From Brumimicrobium sp051745635 (lineage in GTDB: Bacteria > Bacteroidota > Bacteroidia > Flavobacteriales_D > Crocinitomicaceae): a stretch of DNA of 64,000 bases. The translations under genes were made by a program, and so were the position numbers. Positions 51,352 to 61,378 of the stretch are shown piece after piece. Below the pieces are notes generated by a model. The model saw nothing but the letters and a program-made list of their open reading frames with translations, ran no database searches and was not told the origin of the DNA. Each line of letters starts with the position of its first letter. Within the stretch, counting starts at the first letter, position 1. The stretch covers positions 24,066-88,065 of the forward strand of contig JBNJEH010000004.1 of assembly GCA_051745635.1 (NCBI GenBank), read 5' to 3'.

Positions 51352-51802
51352 TCAAATCTCAGATTATAAATATTAATGACTAATATATTCTAATAATCTT
51401 TAATGCATATTCGTTAGTTTCCACCATGAACATCAGTTAAGCTTATTTAGAGAAAAGATAAATAATTTTGAATTTAAGGATTTAGTTTGGCCATTTTGAA
51501 TTTTTGAAGTTGGAGTGAACTGAATGGCGCAAATGATTGAGCTAGCTCCGCAGCTTGTCGGAGGAGATCCGCGACATCATCGCCATTCAGGAATGGAGAC
51601 TTTGAAAATTTAAGAAGGCCTAGATCTTTTTGCTACTACCTCATTCCAGCGGCACTAATGCTTCTTGTCATTCGTCTTCAAAAGCTATCGCTTTTTCTTT
51701 ACAGCGATGGTAAAAAGTAGTTAATAAAGATGGATTAGCTTCATATTGCAGGAATAGATTAAATAGAGACAGTATTAACTTAATCAATACTAAATCAGTC
51801 AT
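51352..51802. repeat. Gene-free region with inverted copy of class C repeat
   Basis: No credible gene. Between about 51500 and 51640 it carries, in opposite direction, the dispersed element seen at 5860-6040 (reading on the minus strand AAAAAGATCTAG, TCTCC, CCTGAATGGCGATGATG, CGACAAGCTGCGGAGCT). TCGTCTTCAAAAGC near 51683 is shared too but in direct orientation. Confidence 0.45.
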
Positions 51803-52219
51803 TTATAAAATACAGAAGACAATATGTAAATATTTTGGGTAAAGAAACGGATAAACATATAATCTTTCAAGTTCCTTAAAATTATGACTCCACTCCACCT
51901 TAGATTCTTTCATTATTTCTAAAGTATACTCATCTCTAACTTTAATTAGAGAGTCTTGATTTGTAATAAATTGTTTTAACCATTCTTCAGACGGAACTCT
52001 ATCAAGGACTCCACTCATTTTTGGCCCGGTTAAATCTTTTTTATACGAGTGGCAGGTTGCACATTTAGCTTTGAAAACCAATGGTTGTGTGATTTGTGAT
52101 TTCTCATCATCTACGACGCCACAAACTCCTGGCGGTTCGTTTTTTGACGTATTGATGTTAAGACAACCAGAACAAATTATTAGAAAAAAGATCAGAATGC
52201 GTCTTGTTTTGTTGAACAT
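51803..52219 (-). CDS. Lipid-anchored c-type cytochrome
   Basis: The 138-residue protein has a lipoprotein signal (RRILIFFLIICSGC) and a single haem site, FKAKCATCHSYKKDLTGPKM, with CATCH binding the haem and the Met in GPKM a possible sixth ligand. The fold part SEEWLKQFITNQDSLIK fits a class I cytochrome. The last 15 residues (PFLYPKYLHIVFCIL) are hydrophobic and odd for the family, so the 3' end may be altered by a frameshift. It would carry electrons at the envelope. A TonB-C fragment precedes it. Confidence 0.75.
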   Translation of the reverse strand: MFNKTRRILIFFLIICSGCLNINTSKNEPPGVCGVVDDEKSQITQPLVFKAKCATCHSYKKDLTGPKMSGVLDRVPSEEWLKQFITNQDSLIKVRDEYTLEIMKESKVEWSHNFKELERLYVYPFLYPKYLHIVFCIL

Positions 52220-52242
52220 TGCTTAAAATGAATGCATAAAGA

Positions 52243-52683
52243 CTAGTTTAACTGATAGTTTATAGGAATACGAGCACGCGTTCGAATGGGTTCCCCATCT
52301 TTTTCACTTGGGATCCAAGCAGGCATAGCGCGAACAACACGTTTGGTTTCTCGATCTATTTCAATTGAAACGCCCCTTATGATTTCAACGCAGGTTAATG
52401 AGCCGTCTTTTTCAATTATAAACTGAGCAAATACTCTACCTTGGTCACCCATTTCTATAGCAATATCTGGATAAATTATTTCATTCCCTAAAAAACTTTT
52501 CATTGCTGAAGCACCGCCCACAAATTCAGCTTCCTTTTCGGGATAATCATATATTACAGAACTACTGTCTTTTTCTTTTTCACTAGAATTGCCACAGTTT
52601 TGACTTTCATAAAGCTCTTTTTCGTACTCTTTTGTGGGATAAGCAAAAATCGTATAGCTCTCTTTTAACCCCGATGTGTCGCG
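52243..52683 (-). pseudogene. TonB C-terminal domain protein lacking its 5' end
   Basis: A frame runs from about 52683 to the stop at 52243. It begins at the end of the aldo/keto reductase fragment with SYTIFAYPTKEYEKELYESQ, an acidic stretch, and then the TonB-C domain: GRVFAQFIIEKDGSLTCVEI, VVRAMPAWIPSEKDG and RARIPINYQLN. No good ATG or signal peptide is seen; GTG at 52521 is the first possible start. The N-terminal membrane part is missing, so it appears fused by a rearrangement to foreign sequence. Confidence 0.65.
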
Positions 52684-52978
52684 TTAATCCTTCCTCCATA
52701 GCGTGCTGCATTCCTTTCCACGTTTCTGTCAGCGGAACGTCTTTTAACGAAAGAAAATCATCAGGCTTCTCCGGAAAAGTAACGCCTTCTTTAAAGGCTT
52801 GTTTTAAGGCCTCACCTACCTCTTTTTCATTGTTGTAGATCGAAGCACAGTCAATATGTCTGTACCCTTCTTTTATTGCTGTAAGCACTGCATCTTTCAC
52901 TATTCCCGGTTCTGATTTCCAGGTTCCCAGTCCCAGTGCAGGCATTTCGTCTCCATTCTTAAATTTCATTGTCTTCAT
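52607..52978 (-). pseudogene. N-terminal part of an aldo/keto reductase, internally deleted
   Basis: From ATG 52978 the frame reads KFKNGDEMPALGLGTWKSEP, then EGYRHIDCASIYNNEKEVGE with the catalytic Asp and Tyr. It jumps at ALKQAFKEGVTFPEK, leaving out some 45 residues with the catalytic Lys and His, continues to EEGLTRHIGV and then goes out of frame. The missing second half is the fragment at 48761-49135, so one gene was deleted inside and cut in two. Confidence 0.85.
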
Positions 52979-53125
52979 CTCGTCTCTGTAATTTTTAATC
53001 GTTGTTTGTAACTTTTCTTCATGATTTACTACAAATTCAAGTGGGTTATTGTTGTCATTGAAACTGATTTTATTCATTATTCACTTTTAGAAAAAACTCA
53101 TATCTTCGCAGTAGATTTTGAATCT

Positions 53126-56100
53126 ATGAGTAAGAAAAGCTGGGCTGAAAAATTAACGAATTATGTCAACAAGAAGGCTACATTTCAATCGATTGGACGC
53201 GCCACCATGTATTCTCCAATGCTTGTTACCCAGCAGGGAGCCAATTTCGAGCTCGAATGTTCAGGTTCTATGGAAGAGCCCTATCACATTTCCATTTGGG
53301 AAACAGAATCGAACCAGATAGCATCTGATTGTTCGTGTCCCTATTCCCAAAAAGGTATTTGCAAACATGTGGTCGCATCCATAAATCTAATATTGGAAGG
53401 AGATCATCTGGATAATATTGACGAAGACGAGCAGAGGAATTCAACTACAACTGAAACGCTCATACCTTGCAAAGATGGTGTGCTCATAGAAAAAGAAATT
53501 AATAAAATTCCTTTTAATTCATCGGCTAGTCGCTTTAATCCTGTATCCATCACATCGATCAGTAAAAGCACCATAGAAGGAAATTATGACGACTTTCGCC
53601 ATTCTTTTGATATAGAGCTACGATATGACTCATCCAACGACAAGGCAGTACTCAGCTGTTCATGCGATTTTCACAAACCTTGCGCGCACAAAGAACGTTT
53701 TATCGACACTGTCATTCAACGGTTTGGCACCGCTTATTTCAGCAAAGATTACCGAAAAGAAGTTAAAAAAGACATTCTTCAACGCAAAAATTTAGCGGGA
53801 AAAATCGACTTTGATAAAGTCTTTAAACTTGAGGTCACTCCCAACGGCATCAGTTTCAGTGAAAAGGTCACCAATGTCCAAACTGCAGACGCTCCGCTCC
53901 AACTTATTGATGGCGATAAAAATGAATTTTACGTACCGCATACGGGTAAAAAGCAGCCCAAATACGGTGTAGGTTTCTGTTTCGAGCTTTACAACAAAGA
54001 ACTACAGGACTTTTATCCATTCACCGGAAAAATGAATAAGGCTCAGACCCGTTTATCTTCGCGATTTGAGGAGGTTTTCCCGGAAACGGTGACTGACGCA
54101 CTCGACCAGGTCAATTCGACGTCTGATAAAAACTTTCTCCTCGCAGCCGTCCAGGCCTCGAGCACTTTTGAATGGCAATTTGAATCAAGAATGACAGTTG
54201 AAGATTACCGGGAACTTCACGAAAAAATGGCGCAACTCATTCCATACCTAAGTCAAGTTCCTTTGTTTCTGAAAAACGGCGCCGGATCCTTCGTAAGACA
54301 CCGGATGACAGAAGTTCAACTGGCTGAAAAAAGATGTATTCCAACATTAAAAATTACGGAAAAAGAAGGCTTTTATGCGCTTCGATTCATGCTGAAGATC
54401 GGTACTAAAAAATACGAGATTAAATCCGATAAGCTCACCGTTACGCCGATTGGCATTTTTTGCGATGATCTATTTTATCCTTTTCATTCAGCTGAAGAGG
54501 CGGTGCACGTAATGTACGCGCTGAATAATCCAGCAATGCACGTCATCAAGGACGACGATCAAAAATTGAGAGAAAATATTATCCAACCGCTCGCTGCCAT
54601 TTTCGAAATCGAATTTGAAAAACTTCAAAAGGTGAAAAAAGTAAAGGAACAAGTGGATGTAGAAAAACAACTCTATTTATCTGACCTCGAAGAAAAATTC
54701 CTCGTACTTCGACCGATGATGAAATATGGCGATCAGATTGTTCAGCCCGGAAGTAATGAGAAATTGTGGGCGGATAGAACGGGATTCAAACATATCGAAA
54801 GACGAACTGATGAAGAAGCCGATTTTTTAAACTTATTGAGCAGCCTGCACCCGAATTTTAAACACCAGCGGAATTTTTTCTACCTTTCACTGGAGGAAGC
54901 CCTCGAATCAATGTGGATCATGGAGACCATCGACAAGCTCCGCGAAAAATCTATTGCCGTTCTAGGACTCAACAAATTGTCTTCCATCCGCTACAATCTC
55001 AACAAACCCAGTTTTTCAATGAACCTCAGTTCGGGTACTGATTGGTTCGATATGGATGTAGAAATCAAATATGGCGATGAAACCGTGGATCTGAAAAGCC
55101 TGCAAAAAGCCATCGTCAAACAAAGTAACTATGTCGAGCTGAGTGACGGTTCTTTAGGATTGCTGCCAAAGGAATGGGTCGAGAAATACAAAAAGTATTT
55201 CAAAGTGGGTCAGGTGAAGAAAGATAAAATTGAGATTTCCAACTTTCAATTCAACATCATCGATGAGTTGTATGAAGATTTGACCAACAAGCCTGTATTT
55301 CTGGAAGAACTCTACAAAAAGAAAAAGCGGCTTCAAAATTTATCTGAGTTAAAAAACATCCGAAAACCCCGAGGACTTAAAGCCAAGTTGCGCCCTTATC
55401 AAAAACAAGGACTCAATTGGATGGCATTTCTGGACGAGAACAAATTGGGCGGATGTCTGGCCGATGATATGGGGTTGGGAAAAACAATTCAGACCATCGC
55501 ATTTTTACTGTACCTGAAGCATAAAACGGATGCCGATGCGCGAAAACCGTCAATCGTCGTAGCACCGACTTCGCTGATGTTTAACTGGCAGGCCGAAATT
55601 GAAAAATTTGCTCCCGATTTGAAAACACTCGTTTTTACCGGACCAAAACGAAAAGCATTGCGCGACTCGATAAACAATCAGGACGTGATTTTAACCACTT
55701 ACGGGTCATTGATCAAGGACATTACCTATCACAAAAAAAACCACTACGCTTACGCTATACTGGATGAGAGTCAAGCTATAAAGAACCCGCAGTCCCAACG
55801 TTTCAAAGCCGTTCGCCTGTTGCAGTGCGACAATCGACTGGCACTGACCGGCACCCCGATTGAAAACAATACATTTGATCTGTACAGCCAGTTTAACTTT
55901 CTAAATCCGGGTATTTTTGGAAGCATCAAGCACTTTCGATCTACTTTTTCCGATGCCATTGATAAAGAACAAGATGCAGACACTTCAGACTTGCTGGCCC
56001 GCATGATTGATCCTTTTATTTTGCGGCGTACCAAGGAGCAGGTGGCGCACGAACTCCCCGCCAAGACGGAATCTGTGCTCTACTGCGAAATGGGACAACA

Positions 56101-56776
56101 TCAGCAAAAAGTGTACGATGAATTCAAAAAGTATTTTCGGCAAAAGCTCATGCAACAAATTGAGGACGAAGGTGTAAACAAATCCCAGATGTACATTTTG
56201 CAGGGCTTGACAAAACTTCGTCAAATTTGCAATTCCACGGCGCTGGCCGACAAAGAAAAAGATTACGGAAACGCATCTGCCAAATTAGATGAACTCGTCA
56301 GGCACCTGAATGAAAAAGTGACAGATCACAAGGTCCTTGTTTTTTCACAGTTCGTCGGCATGTTAAACCTCGTAAAAGAGCGACTGCAGCAGGAGAACAT
56401 TACATTTGAGTACCTGGATGGGCAAACGGGAAACCGCGAACAGAAAGTCAATCATTTTCAGGAAAACGATGATATTCGCGTTTTTTTAATCAGTTTAAAA
56501 GCCGGTGGAACGGGACTCAATCTGACCGAAGCTGACTATGTGTACCTCATCGACCCCTGGTGGAACCCAGCTGTCGAGAGTCAGGCAATCGATCGCTGTT
56601 ATCGCATCGGTCAACACAAAAAAGTCATGGCCTATCGCATGATTTGTAAAGGAACGATCGAGGATAAAATAGTAAAGCTCCAGGACAAGAAAAAATCCAT
56701 CGCCAGTGATGTTATTCGCGTCGACAAAGAGAAAAAATCGTTTAATAAAAAGGATGTAGCATTATTTTTTGATTAG
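53126..56776 (+). CDS. SWIM zinc-finger SNF2-family helicase
   Basis: From the ATG at 53126 the protein has 1216 residues. N-terminal SWIM-type fingers are visible (SDCSCPYSQKGICKHVVA, and SCSCDFHKPCAHKERFI). A long middle region of unknown fold leads to the SNF2 motor (about 770-1216). It has LADDMGLGKTIQTIAFLLYL (Walker A), AYAILDESQAIKNPQS (motif II, DESQ), LALTGTPIENNTFDL, and in the second lobe YLDGQTGNREQKVNHFQ and VESQAIDRCYRIGQHKKVMA. It uses ATP to move on double-stranded DNA and may displace proteins. A longer start is unlikely because it overlaps the reductase fragment. Confidence 0.92.
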   Translation: MSKKSWAEKLTNYVNKKATFQSIGRATMYSPMLVTQQGANFELECSGSMEEPYHISIWETESNQIASDCSCPYSQKGICKHVVASINLILEGDHLDNIDEDEQRNSTTTETLIPCKDGVLIEKEINKIPFNSSASRFNPVSITSISKSTIEGNYDDFRHSFDIELRYDSSNDKAVLSCSCDFHKPCAHKERFIDTVIQRFGTAYFSKDYRKEVKKDILQRKNLAGKIDFDKVFKLEVTPNGISFSEKVTNVQTADAPLQLIDGDKNEFYVPHTGKKQPKYGVGFCFELYNKELQDFYPFTGKMNKAQTRLSSRFEEVFPETVTDALDQVNSTSDKNFLLAAVQASSTFEWQFESRMTVEDYRELHEKMAQLIPYLSQVPLFLKNGAGSFVRHRMTEVQLAEKRCIPTLKITEKEGFYALRFMLKIGTKKYEIKSDKLTVTPIGIFCDDLFYPFHSAEEAVHVMYALNNPAMHVIKDDDQKLRENIIQPLAAIFEIEFEKLQKVKKVKEQVDVEKQLYLSDLEEKFLVLRPMMKYGDQIVQPGSNEKLWADRTGFKHIERRTDEEADFLNLLSSLHPNFKHQRNFFYLSLEEALESMWIMETIDKLREKSIAVLGLNKLSSIRYNLNKPSFSMNLSSGTDWFDMDVEIKYGDETVDLKSLQKAIVKQSNYVELSDGSLGLLPKEWVEKYKKYFKVGQVKKDKIEISNFQFNIIDELYEDLTNKPVFLEELYKKKKRLQNLSELKNIRKPRGLKAKLRPYQKQGLNWMAFLDENKLGGCLADDMGLGKTIQTIAFLLYLKHKTDADARKPSIVVAPTSLMFNWQAEIEKFAPDLKTLVFTGPKRKALRDSINNQDVILTTYGSLIKDITYHKKNHYAYAILDESQAIKNPQSQRFKAVRLLQCDNRLALTGTPIENNTFDLYSQFNFLNPGIFGSIKHFRSTFSDAIDKEQDADTSDLLARMIDPFILRRTKEQVAHELPAKTESVLYCEMGQHQQKVYDEFKKYFRQKLMQQIEDEGVNKSQMYILQGLTKLRQICNSTALADKEKDYGNASAKLDELVRHLNEKVTDHKVLVFSQFVGMLNLVKERLQQENITFEYLDGQTGNREQKVNHFQENDDIRVFLISLKAGGTGLNLTEADYVYLIDPWWNPAVESQAIDRCYRIGQHKKVMAYRMICKGTIEDKIVKLQDKKKSIASDVIRVDKEKKSFNKKDVALFFD

Positions 56777-56925
56777 TCCTGGTTTCATCTTCCCAAAAGA
56801 GGATGCTTTGATTCAGAGAATATGGTGAGACTTGATTAGATTTTAGTGGTTAAAACACGCGGACGCGGTCAAAACGTATCATTTTTCCAATTTCTCGCGA
56901 AAAAGTTTAATTTTAGGCTTTCAGC

Positions 56926-58848
56926 ATGAAAGAGACGCGATTCATATCGGAAAACAAGAATAAATGGGCGAAATTTGAACGCTCGCGGCAAAGCAGTGAA
57001 ACCGATCCGGATGAAACGCGGAAGTTGTATACAGAAATCAACAATGACCTGAGTTACGCTCAAACTTTTTACAAAAAACGAACCGTTCGCGCATACCTCA
57101 ATTATTTGGCTCAGGAAGCGCACCGCAGGCTCTACAAACAAAAGAAAGAACCGTTCAGCAGTGTCTGGAGTGCCTGGACCATCGAAATTCCACTCGCCAT
57201 ATACCGCGCACGGAAAAATTTACTTTTTGCGCTGGTGCTCTTCATCGTTTATGCAACTATTGGCGCCTTTTCAACGCATCAGGATGTAAATTTTGCACGA
57301 TCAATTCTGGGCAGTAATTACATCAACATTACCGAAGAAAATATTGCGAGCGGCGATCCACTCGGCATTTATGGCACGGGCGGTCAGAGTTCTATGTTTA
57401 TTCAAATCACCTTAAACAACATCAAGGTCGCATTGATGTGTTTTTTTGGCGGCATTTTATTTTCGCTGGGTACCCATGTGATCCTCTTTAACAACGCTGT
57501 AATGGTCGGCGTCTTCCAATACTTTTTTAAGCTAAAAGGGCTGTTGCTTACCTCTTTTCTTACAATCTGGATACACGGCGCTTTTGAGATATCGGCAATC
57601 GTGATTGCTTCAGGCGCCGGTTTTACACTGGGGCACGGCCTGTTATTTCCGGGAAGTTACACCCGACTGCAGGCGCTACAAATGAGTGGAATGCGCGGTA
57701 TTCGGATCATGCTTTCCTTGATTCCCATTTTCACCCTAGCAGGATTTTTAGAAAGTTTTGTAACCCGCAATTATCAGGTGCTTCCAGAATGGTCAAAATG
57801 GCTGATCGTGTTGTTTTCTTTTGGCATTGTCCTGTTTTATTACGTAGTTTATCCGATGCTCGTGGCGCGCAAGTATCCGGAAAAAATTCACGAAACACCC
57901 AAGGTTGAGCCGTTTAAAAAACAGCATTTCAATTTGCACAAAATTCGGAAAAACGCTGAAGTCTTGCGCGATACGTTTCAACATTTCAGGGCACAATTCT
58001 ATTCTTTTTGGAAAGTGACAGCCCCTTACCTCTTTCCTTCAATCGTGCTCATTGCTATTTATCAAAACGTGGTACACTGGAACGACCTTCAGAGTTTTTA
58101 CTACTTCGACTGGGCGACACAATGCTCCATTTTATTTGGAAATCCCTATTCACAAGTATTTAACGGAACTTCAGATATTGTTATTTCATTTCTGTGGCTC
58201 GTCCCTTTAACATTTTGTGGTGCCGGTGTTTTTTACACCTTCGATCGCACTGAAAAAGCGCAGTCGTGTCGCGGTTTTTACGAATTTCTCCGTCGAAAAG
58301 GTGGTTTCATTTTACTGGGCTTAATTCCGCTCCACCTCATTTTCTTTTTTGTCCCCTATTATTTCCAAATTCCGTTGATTTTTCTTTTGCCCCTGCTCTT
58401 TTTATTGCCTGCCAGTGCAGCGTATTCCAACAACAAAAACACGCTTTCAGAAGGATTTAATTTCGGCGCGAAACACTGGACCAACGGCTTTATTGTATTA
58501 TTGGTTTTGTCGCTCGGCGTATTTTTTATGGCTCAGCCTTTCGGTTTTGTTCTATCGATTCACGAGAATGCAGGAACGTCGATTATGCGCGATGTCCTCG
58601 ATTGGTTTCTCGATTTCTTACAACCTATATTGATGGAAATCACCGAATATCACACCGCTGTCATCAACTTACTGCGACAACTGGTTTATACGGCATTTTT
58701 TATCTTGCTTCTTCCGCTCTTTTTTATTGCTTCTTCATTTATCTATTTTTCCGCCCGCGAAGAAATTCAGGCGACGGGACTTTACAAGCAGTTTAAGCAA
58801 TTTGGAAAGCGTAGTAAAACACAAGAATCGCCAGCAGACTATGAATAA
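56926..58848 (+). CDS. SpoIIM-family membrane protein with extra C-terminal membrane domain
   Basis: The 640-residue protein has a cytoplasmic N-terminus, then a SpoIIM-type membrane domain (about 85-325: LTIWIHGAFEISAIVIASGA and GLLFPGSYTRLQALQMSG). After a basic linker comes a second polytopic domain (about 360-620). SpoIIM relatives in MoxR operons lie beside DUF58 genes in many Bacteroidetes and are thought to act in envelope assembly. The length is about twice that of a simple SpoIIM protein, so it may be a fusion. It heads the operon and overlaps the next gene by eight bases. Confidence 0.8.
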   Translation: MKETRFISENKNKWAKFERSRQSSETDPDETRKLYTEINNDLSYAQTFYKKRTVRAYLNYLAQEAHRRLYKQKKEPFSSVWSAWTIEIPLAIYRARKNLLFALVLFIVYATIGAFSTHQDVNFARSILGSNYINITEENIASGDPLGIYGTGGQSSMFIQITLNNIKVALMCFFGGILFSLGTHVILFNNAVMVGVFQYFFKLKGLLLTSFLTIWIHGAFEISAIVIASGAGFTLGHGLLFPGSYTRLQALQMSGMRGIRIMLSLIPIFTLAGFLESFVTRNYQVLPEWSKWLIVLFSFGIVLFYYVVYPMLVARKYPEKIHETPKVEPFKKQHFNLHKIRKNAEVLRDTFQHFRAQFYSFWKVTAPYLFPSIVLIAIYQNVVHWNDLQSFYYFDWATQCSILFGNPYSQVFNGTSDIVISFLWLVPLTFCGAGVFYTFDRTEKAQSCRGFYEFLRRKGGFILLGLIPLHLIFFFVPYYFQIPLIFLLPLLFLLPASAAYSNNKNTLSEGFNFGAKHWTNGFIVLLVLSLGVFFMAQPFGFVLSIHENAGTSIMRDVLDWFLDFLQPILMEITEYHTAVINLLRQLVYTAFFILLLPLFFIASSFIYFSAREEIQATGLYKQFKQFGKRSKTQESPADYE

Positions 58849-59728
58849 GACAGTTGCATTAAATAGCGCTATTCTGGTCATAATGACGGTTTTTTGCTTT
58901 GCGAGCCGTGCACAAGAAAATGATCCGGTCGATGAACGCTGGGATCAGATGGAGGAGCGCATCAATTATCAGCGTTCAAACCAACCCCAGGGACCGTCCA
59001 ACCAGCCTTATTACCCTCCACAATTGTCGGACAAGCCCGGTTCATCCAGTGGTGGTCAGGCTCCTTTTTCAGGTGCCAAAACTTCGGAAGAAAAAATCAA
59101 ATATTCACGTGAAAAACTATACAATGAGGGGAGCGACAACGGGGTCAAAAAGCGCATCAAAGACGAGACAGATGATGATCTCGAAGATCTCGAAACACCC
59201 GACGCTGAAGCGCCGGACTACGGATCATCGGAATGGGAAAACGATGCTCTCGAGCAAGGAGACGGTGGGTTTTGGAAAATTCTATTCATCGCCATTGGAG
59301 TTGTTTTACTGGCGCTGATTTTATATCAATTATTTTTCAAAAACAAAGCAAAACCCGAACAAAAAGTGGTGGCTCCACAGGGCTATCAGGACCACGAGGA
59401 AATTAATCCGGAACAAATCGAACAAGCGCAACTCGAATCCGATCTCGAAAAAGCGTGTCGTCAGGAGAATTACCGTTTGGCTACGCGCATCCTCTACACT
59501 TCGCTATTAAAATCTTTTATTCAAAACAAGTGGATCACGTGGGAAAAGAAGAAAACCAACTATCAGTATTTACTTGAATTCAGGGAACGCGGGGAGCGCT
59601 CTAATTTCGAGAAGAGTATCCGCCTTTTCGAATGGGTCTGGTACGGCAAACACGAGCCTGAAGCCGGAGAGTTTGATAAAATTCGTCGCTTTTATGAACG
59701 CTTTTTAAATCGAGTCGATCATGAATAG
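58841..59728 (+). CDS. DUF4129-domain membrane protein of the MoxR operon
   Basis: From the ATG at 58841 the protein has 295 residues. A signal peptide (LVIMTVFCFASRAQ) leads to a Pro- and Ser-rich, acidic periplasmic part, then a membrane helix (about 146-163: ILFIAIGVVLLALILYQLFF) and a C-terminal DUF4129 domain (about 205-290: ACRQENYRLATRILYTSLLK, YLLEFRERGERSNFEKSIRL). DUF4129 is regularly encoded in MoxR-DUF58 operons; its activity is unknown. It overlaps both neighbours by eight bases, so the genes are translated together. Confidence 0.85.
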   Translation: MNKTVALNSAILVIMTVFCFASRAQENDPVDERWDQMEERINYQRSNQPQGPSNQPYYPPQLSDKPGSSSGGQAPFSGAKTSEEKIKYSREKLYNEGSDNGVKKRIKDETDDDLEDLETPDAEAPDYGSSEWENDALEQGDGGFWKILFIAIGVVLLALILYQLFFKNKAKPEQKVVAPQGYQDHEEINPEQIEQAQLESDLEKACRQENYRLATRILYTSLLKSFIQNKWITWEKKKTNYQYLLEFRERGERSNFEKSIRLFEWVWYGKHEPEAGEFDKIRRFYERFLNRVDHE

Positions 59729-61367
59729 AAAGCGGCTCATAGCGATCATTTCGACCATTGTGGTGGTTAGCCTGTTACTGGTGTTCTTTCTCAACTCGGA
59801 AGCGTCCGACCCCAAGGAAAACACTTCCAATCCAGAACCACCGTACACATCAAATAAGTGGGAACCAAAACTCACGCTGGACAACCGGGATCCCTACGGC
59901 CTCTACGTCATGAGTGAACTGCTCACTGCCGATTCTTCGTTTACCGCTTTTAATGAATTTACTGATTACAAATTGCTGGACTCACTGGCTAGCCTCGATT
60001 CTTCGCTTTACATGTACGTGGGCATGGATTTCACCCTAACCGACGACGAAATGGATGTTTTGCTGGAAGGTGTCTCGCGGGGCAATGACTTATTCCTCAG
60101 TGTAGAACGCGTTCCTTACAACTTTTTAGAAAAAACATTTAATAAGAATCCACTGACATTTCACGCCGCTGAAAAGGCACCCTTTAAATTTGATGGAGCA
60201 GCCTATCCGATGTACTACATTTACGAACAGGACACACTAACTGAAAAATGGGAGCTACTCGACGAGCAATTCGATTATAAAAAAGTGTTGACTACAGCAT
60301 TCGATCACCCCGTTTACGTAAAGTTTGAGTGGGGGAATGGACACATTTTTTTACACATGAATCCCATTACATTTACCAATACCCAGCTCCTGCGACAACC
60401 GGGAAAAGATTACTTTAAAAAGGTCACTTCCACATTTGAGCAGTCCCGCATACAGTGGCTGACTTTTGCGCGCTATGAACCCGTTCCTTACGATATCGAT
60501 GCGTCAGATGCACCAAAGGACGAAAATATACTTTCTGAGCTCTTTAAATTCACTGCTTTTCGCTGGGCTTTCATCCTCGCTGTTATCGGAATCATTTTAT
60601 ACTTCCTGTTCAGAAGTAAGCGGCGAAGACCGATCATTCCCGCCGTTCGTGAGACCAGCAATGACGGCTTTTCCTACGTCGATACACTGGCGGGAATTTA
60701 CTACGAAAAAGCAGCGGCGTCCAAAGTCTTGAAAATGATGCGCAAAAACTTTTACGATGCGGTCGAGCGGCATTTTTATATCGATCTCGCCCACCGTAAA
60801 AACCAGCGCCCTGTCGTATCTCTGGCTCAAAAATCCGGCGTTGCGCTGAAAAAAATTGAGCGGTTGTTATCGCTACTCGAGAAAAAAGCTACTATCACGG
60901 GTAATTACCTGTCACAGGTGAACCGTTTACAACGCGAATTTTACTTTTTCTCAGGTATTTGGGGAGATGACATCAAGGCGCAACTGGCACAACAGGATAT
61001 TCAAATTTATCGCTCCAAATCACAATCAATCGGTATACTCGTGGCCGGTATCCTTATTATTATATTTGGTTTTATATTTTTATCCGCGGGAATTGGCTGG
61101 GGCGTATTGCTATGGCCCGCAGGTATTTTTATTTTATTGCTGGCTTCCCGTATGCTGCGGCAGCCCATTTTGATATTGCGCGAACATCAGATTGTTTATC
61201 GACCGCTGCTGGGAGGTTCCACTTCGGTGAAAAAAAAAGAAATTTCCTCGGTGGTTCAGGATGGAGGAATCATCAAAATATATGCAAAAGAAAAGAAAAT
61301 TATTCTCAACTTAAACACGATAGAAGAAGCCTATCATCAAACGATTAAAGCATTAAAAACACAATAA
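59721..61367 (+). CDS. DUF4350-domain membrane protein with C-terminal PH-like extension
   Basis: The 548-residue protein has an N-terminal membrane helix (6-24) and a DUF4350 region (about 45-245: DNRDPYGLYVMSELLTADSS, HIFLHMNPITFTN). A second helix lies at about 275-295 and a cytoplasmic part follows with FSYVDTLAGIYYEKAAASKV. Then comes a helical pair (about 432-475) and a strand-rich end (LREHQIVYRPLLGG, EISSVVQDGGIIKIY) like a bacterial PH domain. DUF4350 is a standard part of MoxR operons. The last 120 residues are more than I expect for the family. Function is unknown. Confidence 0.8.
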   Translation: MNRKRLIAIISTIVVVSLLLVFFLNSEASDPKENTSNPEPPYTSNKWEPKLTLDNRDPYGLYVMSELLTADSSFTAFNEFTDYKLLDSLASLDSSLYMYVGMDFTLTDDEMDVLLEGVSRGNDLFLSVERVPYNFLEKTFNKNPLTFHAAEKAPFKFDGAAYPMYYIYEQDTLTEKWELLDEQFDYKKVLTTAFDHPVYVKFEWGNGHIFLHMNPITFTNTQLLRQPGKDYFKKVTSTFEQSRIQWLTFARYEPVPYDIDASDAPKDENILSELFKFTAFRWAFILAVIGIILYFLFRSKRRRPIIPAVRETSNDGFSYVDTLAGIYYEKAAASKVLKMMRKNFYDAVERHFYIDLAHRKNQRPVVSLAQKSGVALKKIERLLSLLEKKATITGNYLSQVNRLQREFYFFSGIWGDDIKAQLAQQDIQIYRSKSQSIGILVAGILIIIFGFIFLSAGIGWGVLLWPAGIFILLLASRMLRQPILILREHQIVYRPLLGGSTSVKKKEISSVVQDGGIIKIYAKEKKIILNLNTIEEAYHQTIKALKTQ

Positions 61368-61378
61368 TTTCTCAAGTT

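Noticed and set aside
53021..53125. Longer start of the SNF2 helicase
   Set aside because: The added residues overlap the aldo/keto reductase fragment on the other strand and resemble no helicase N-terminus.
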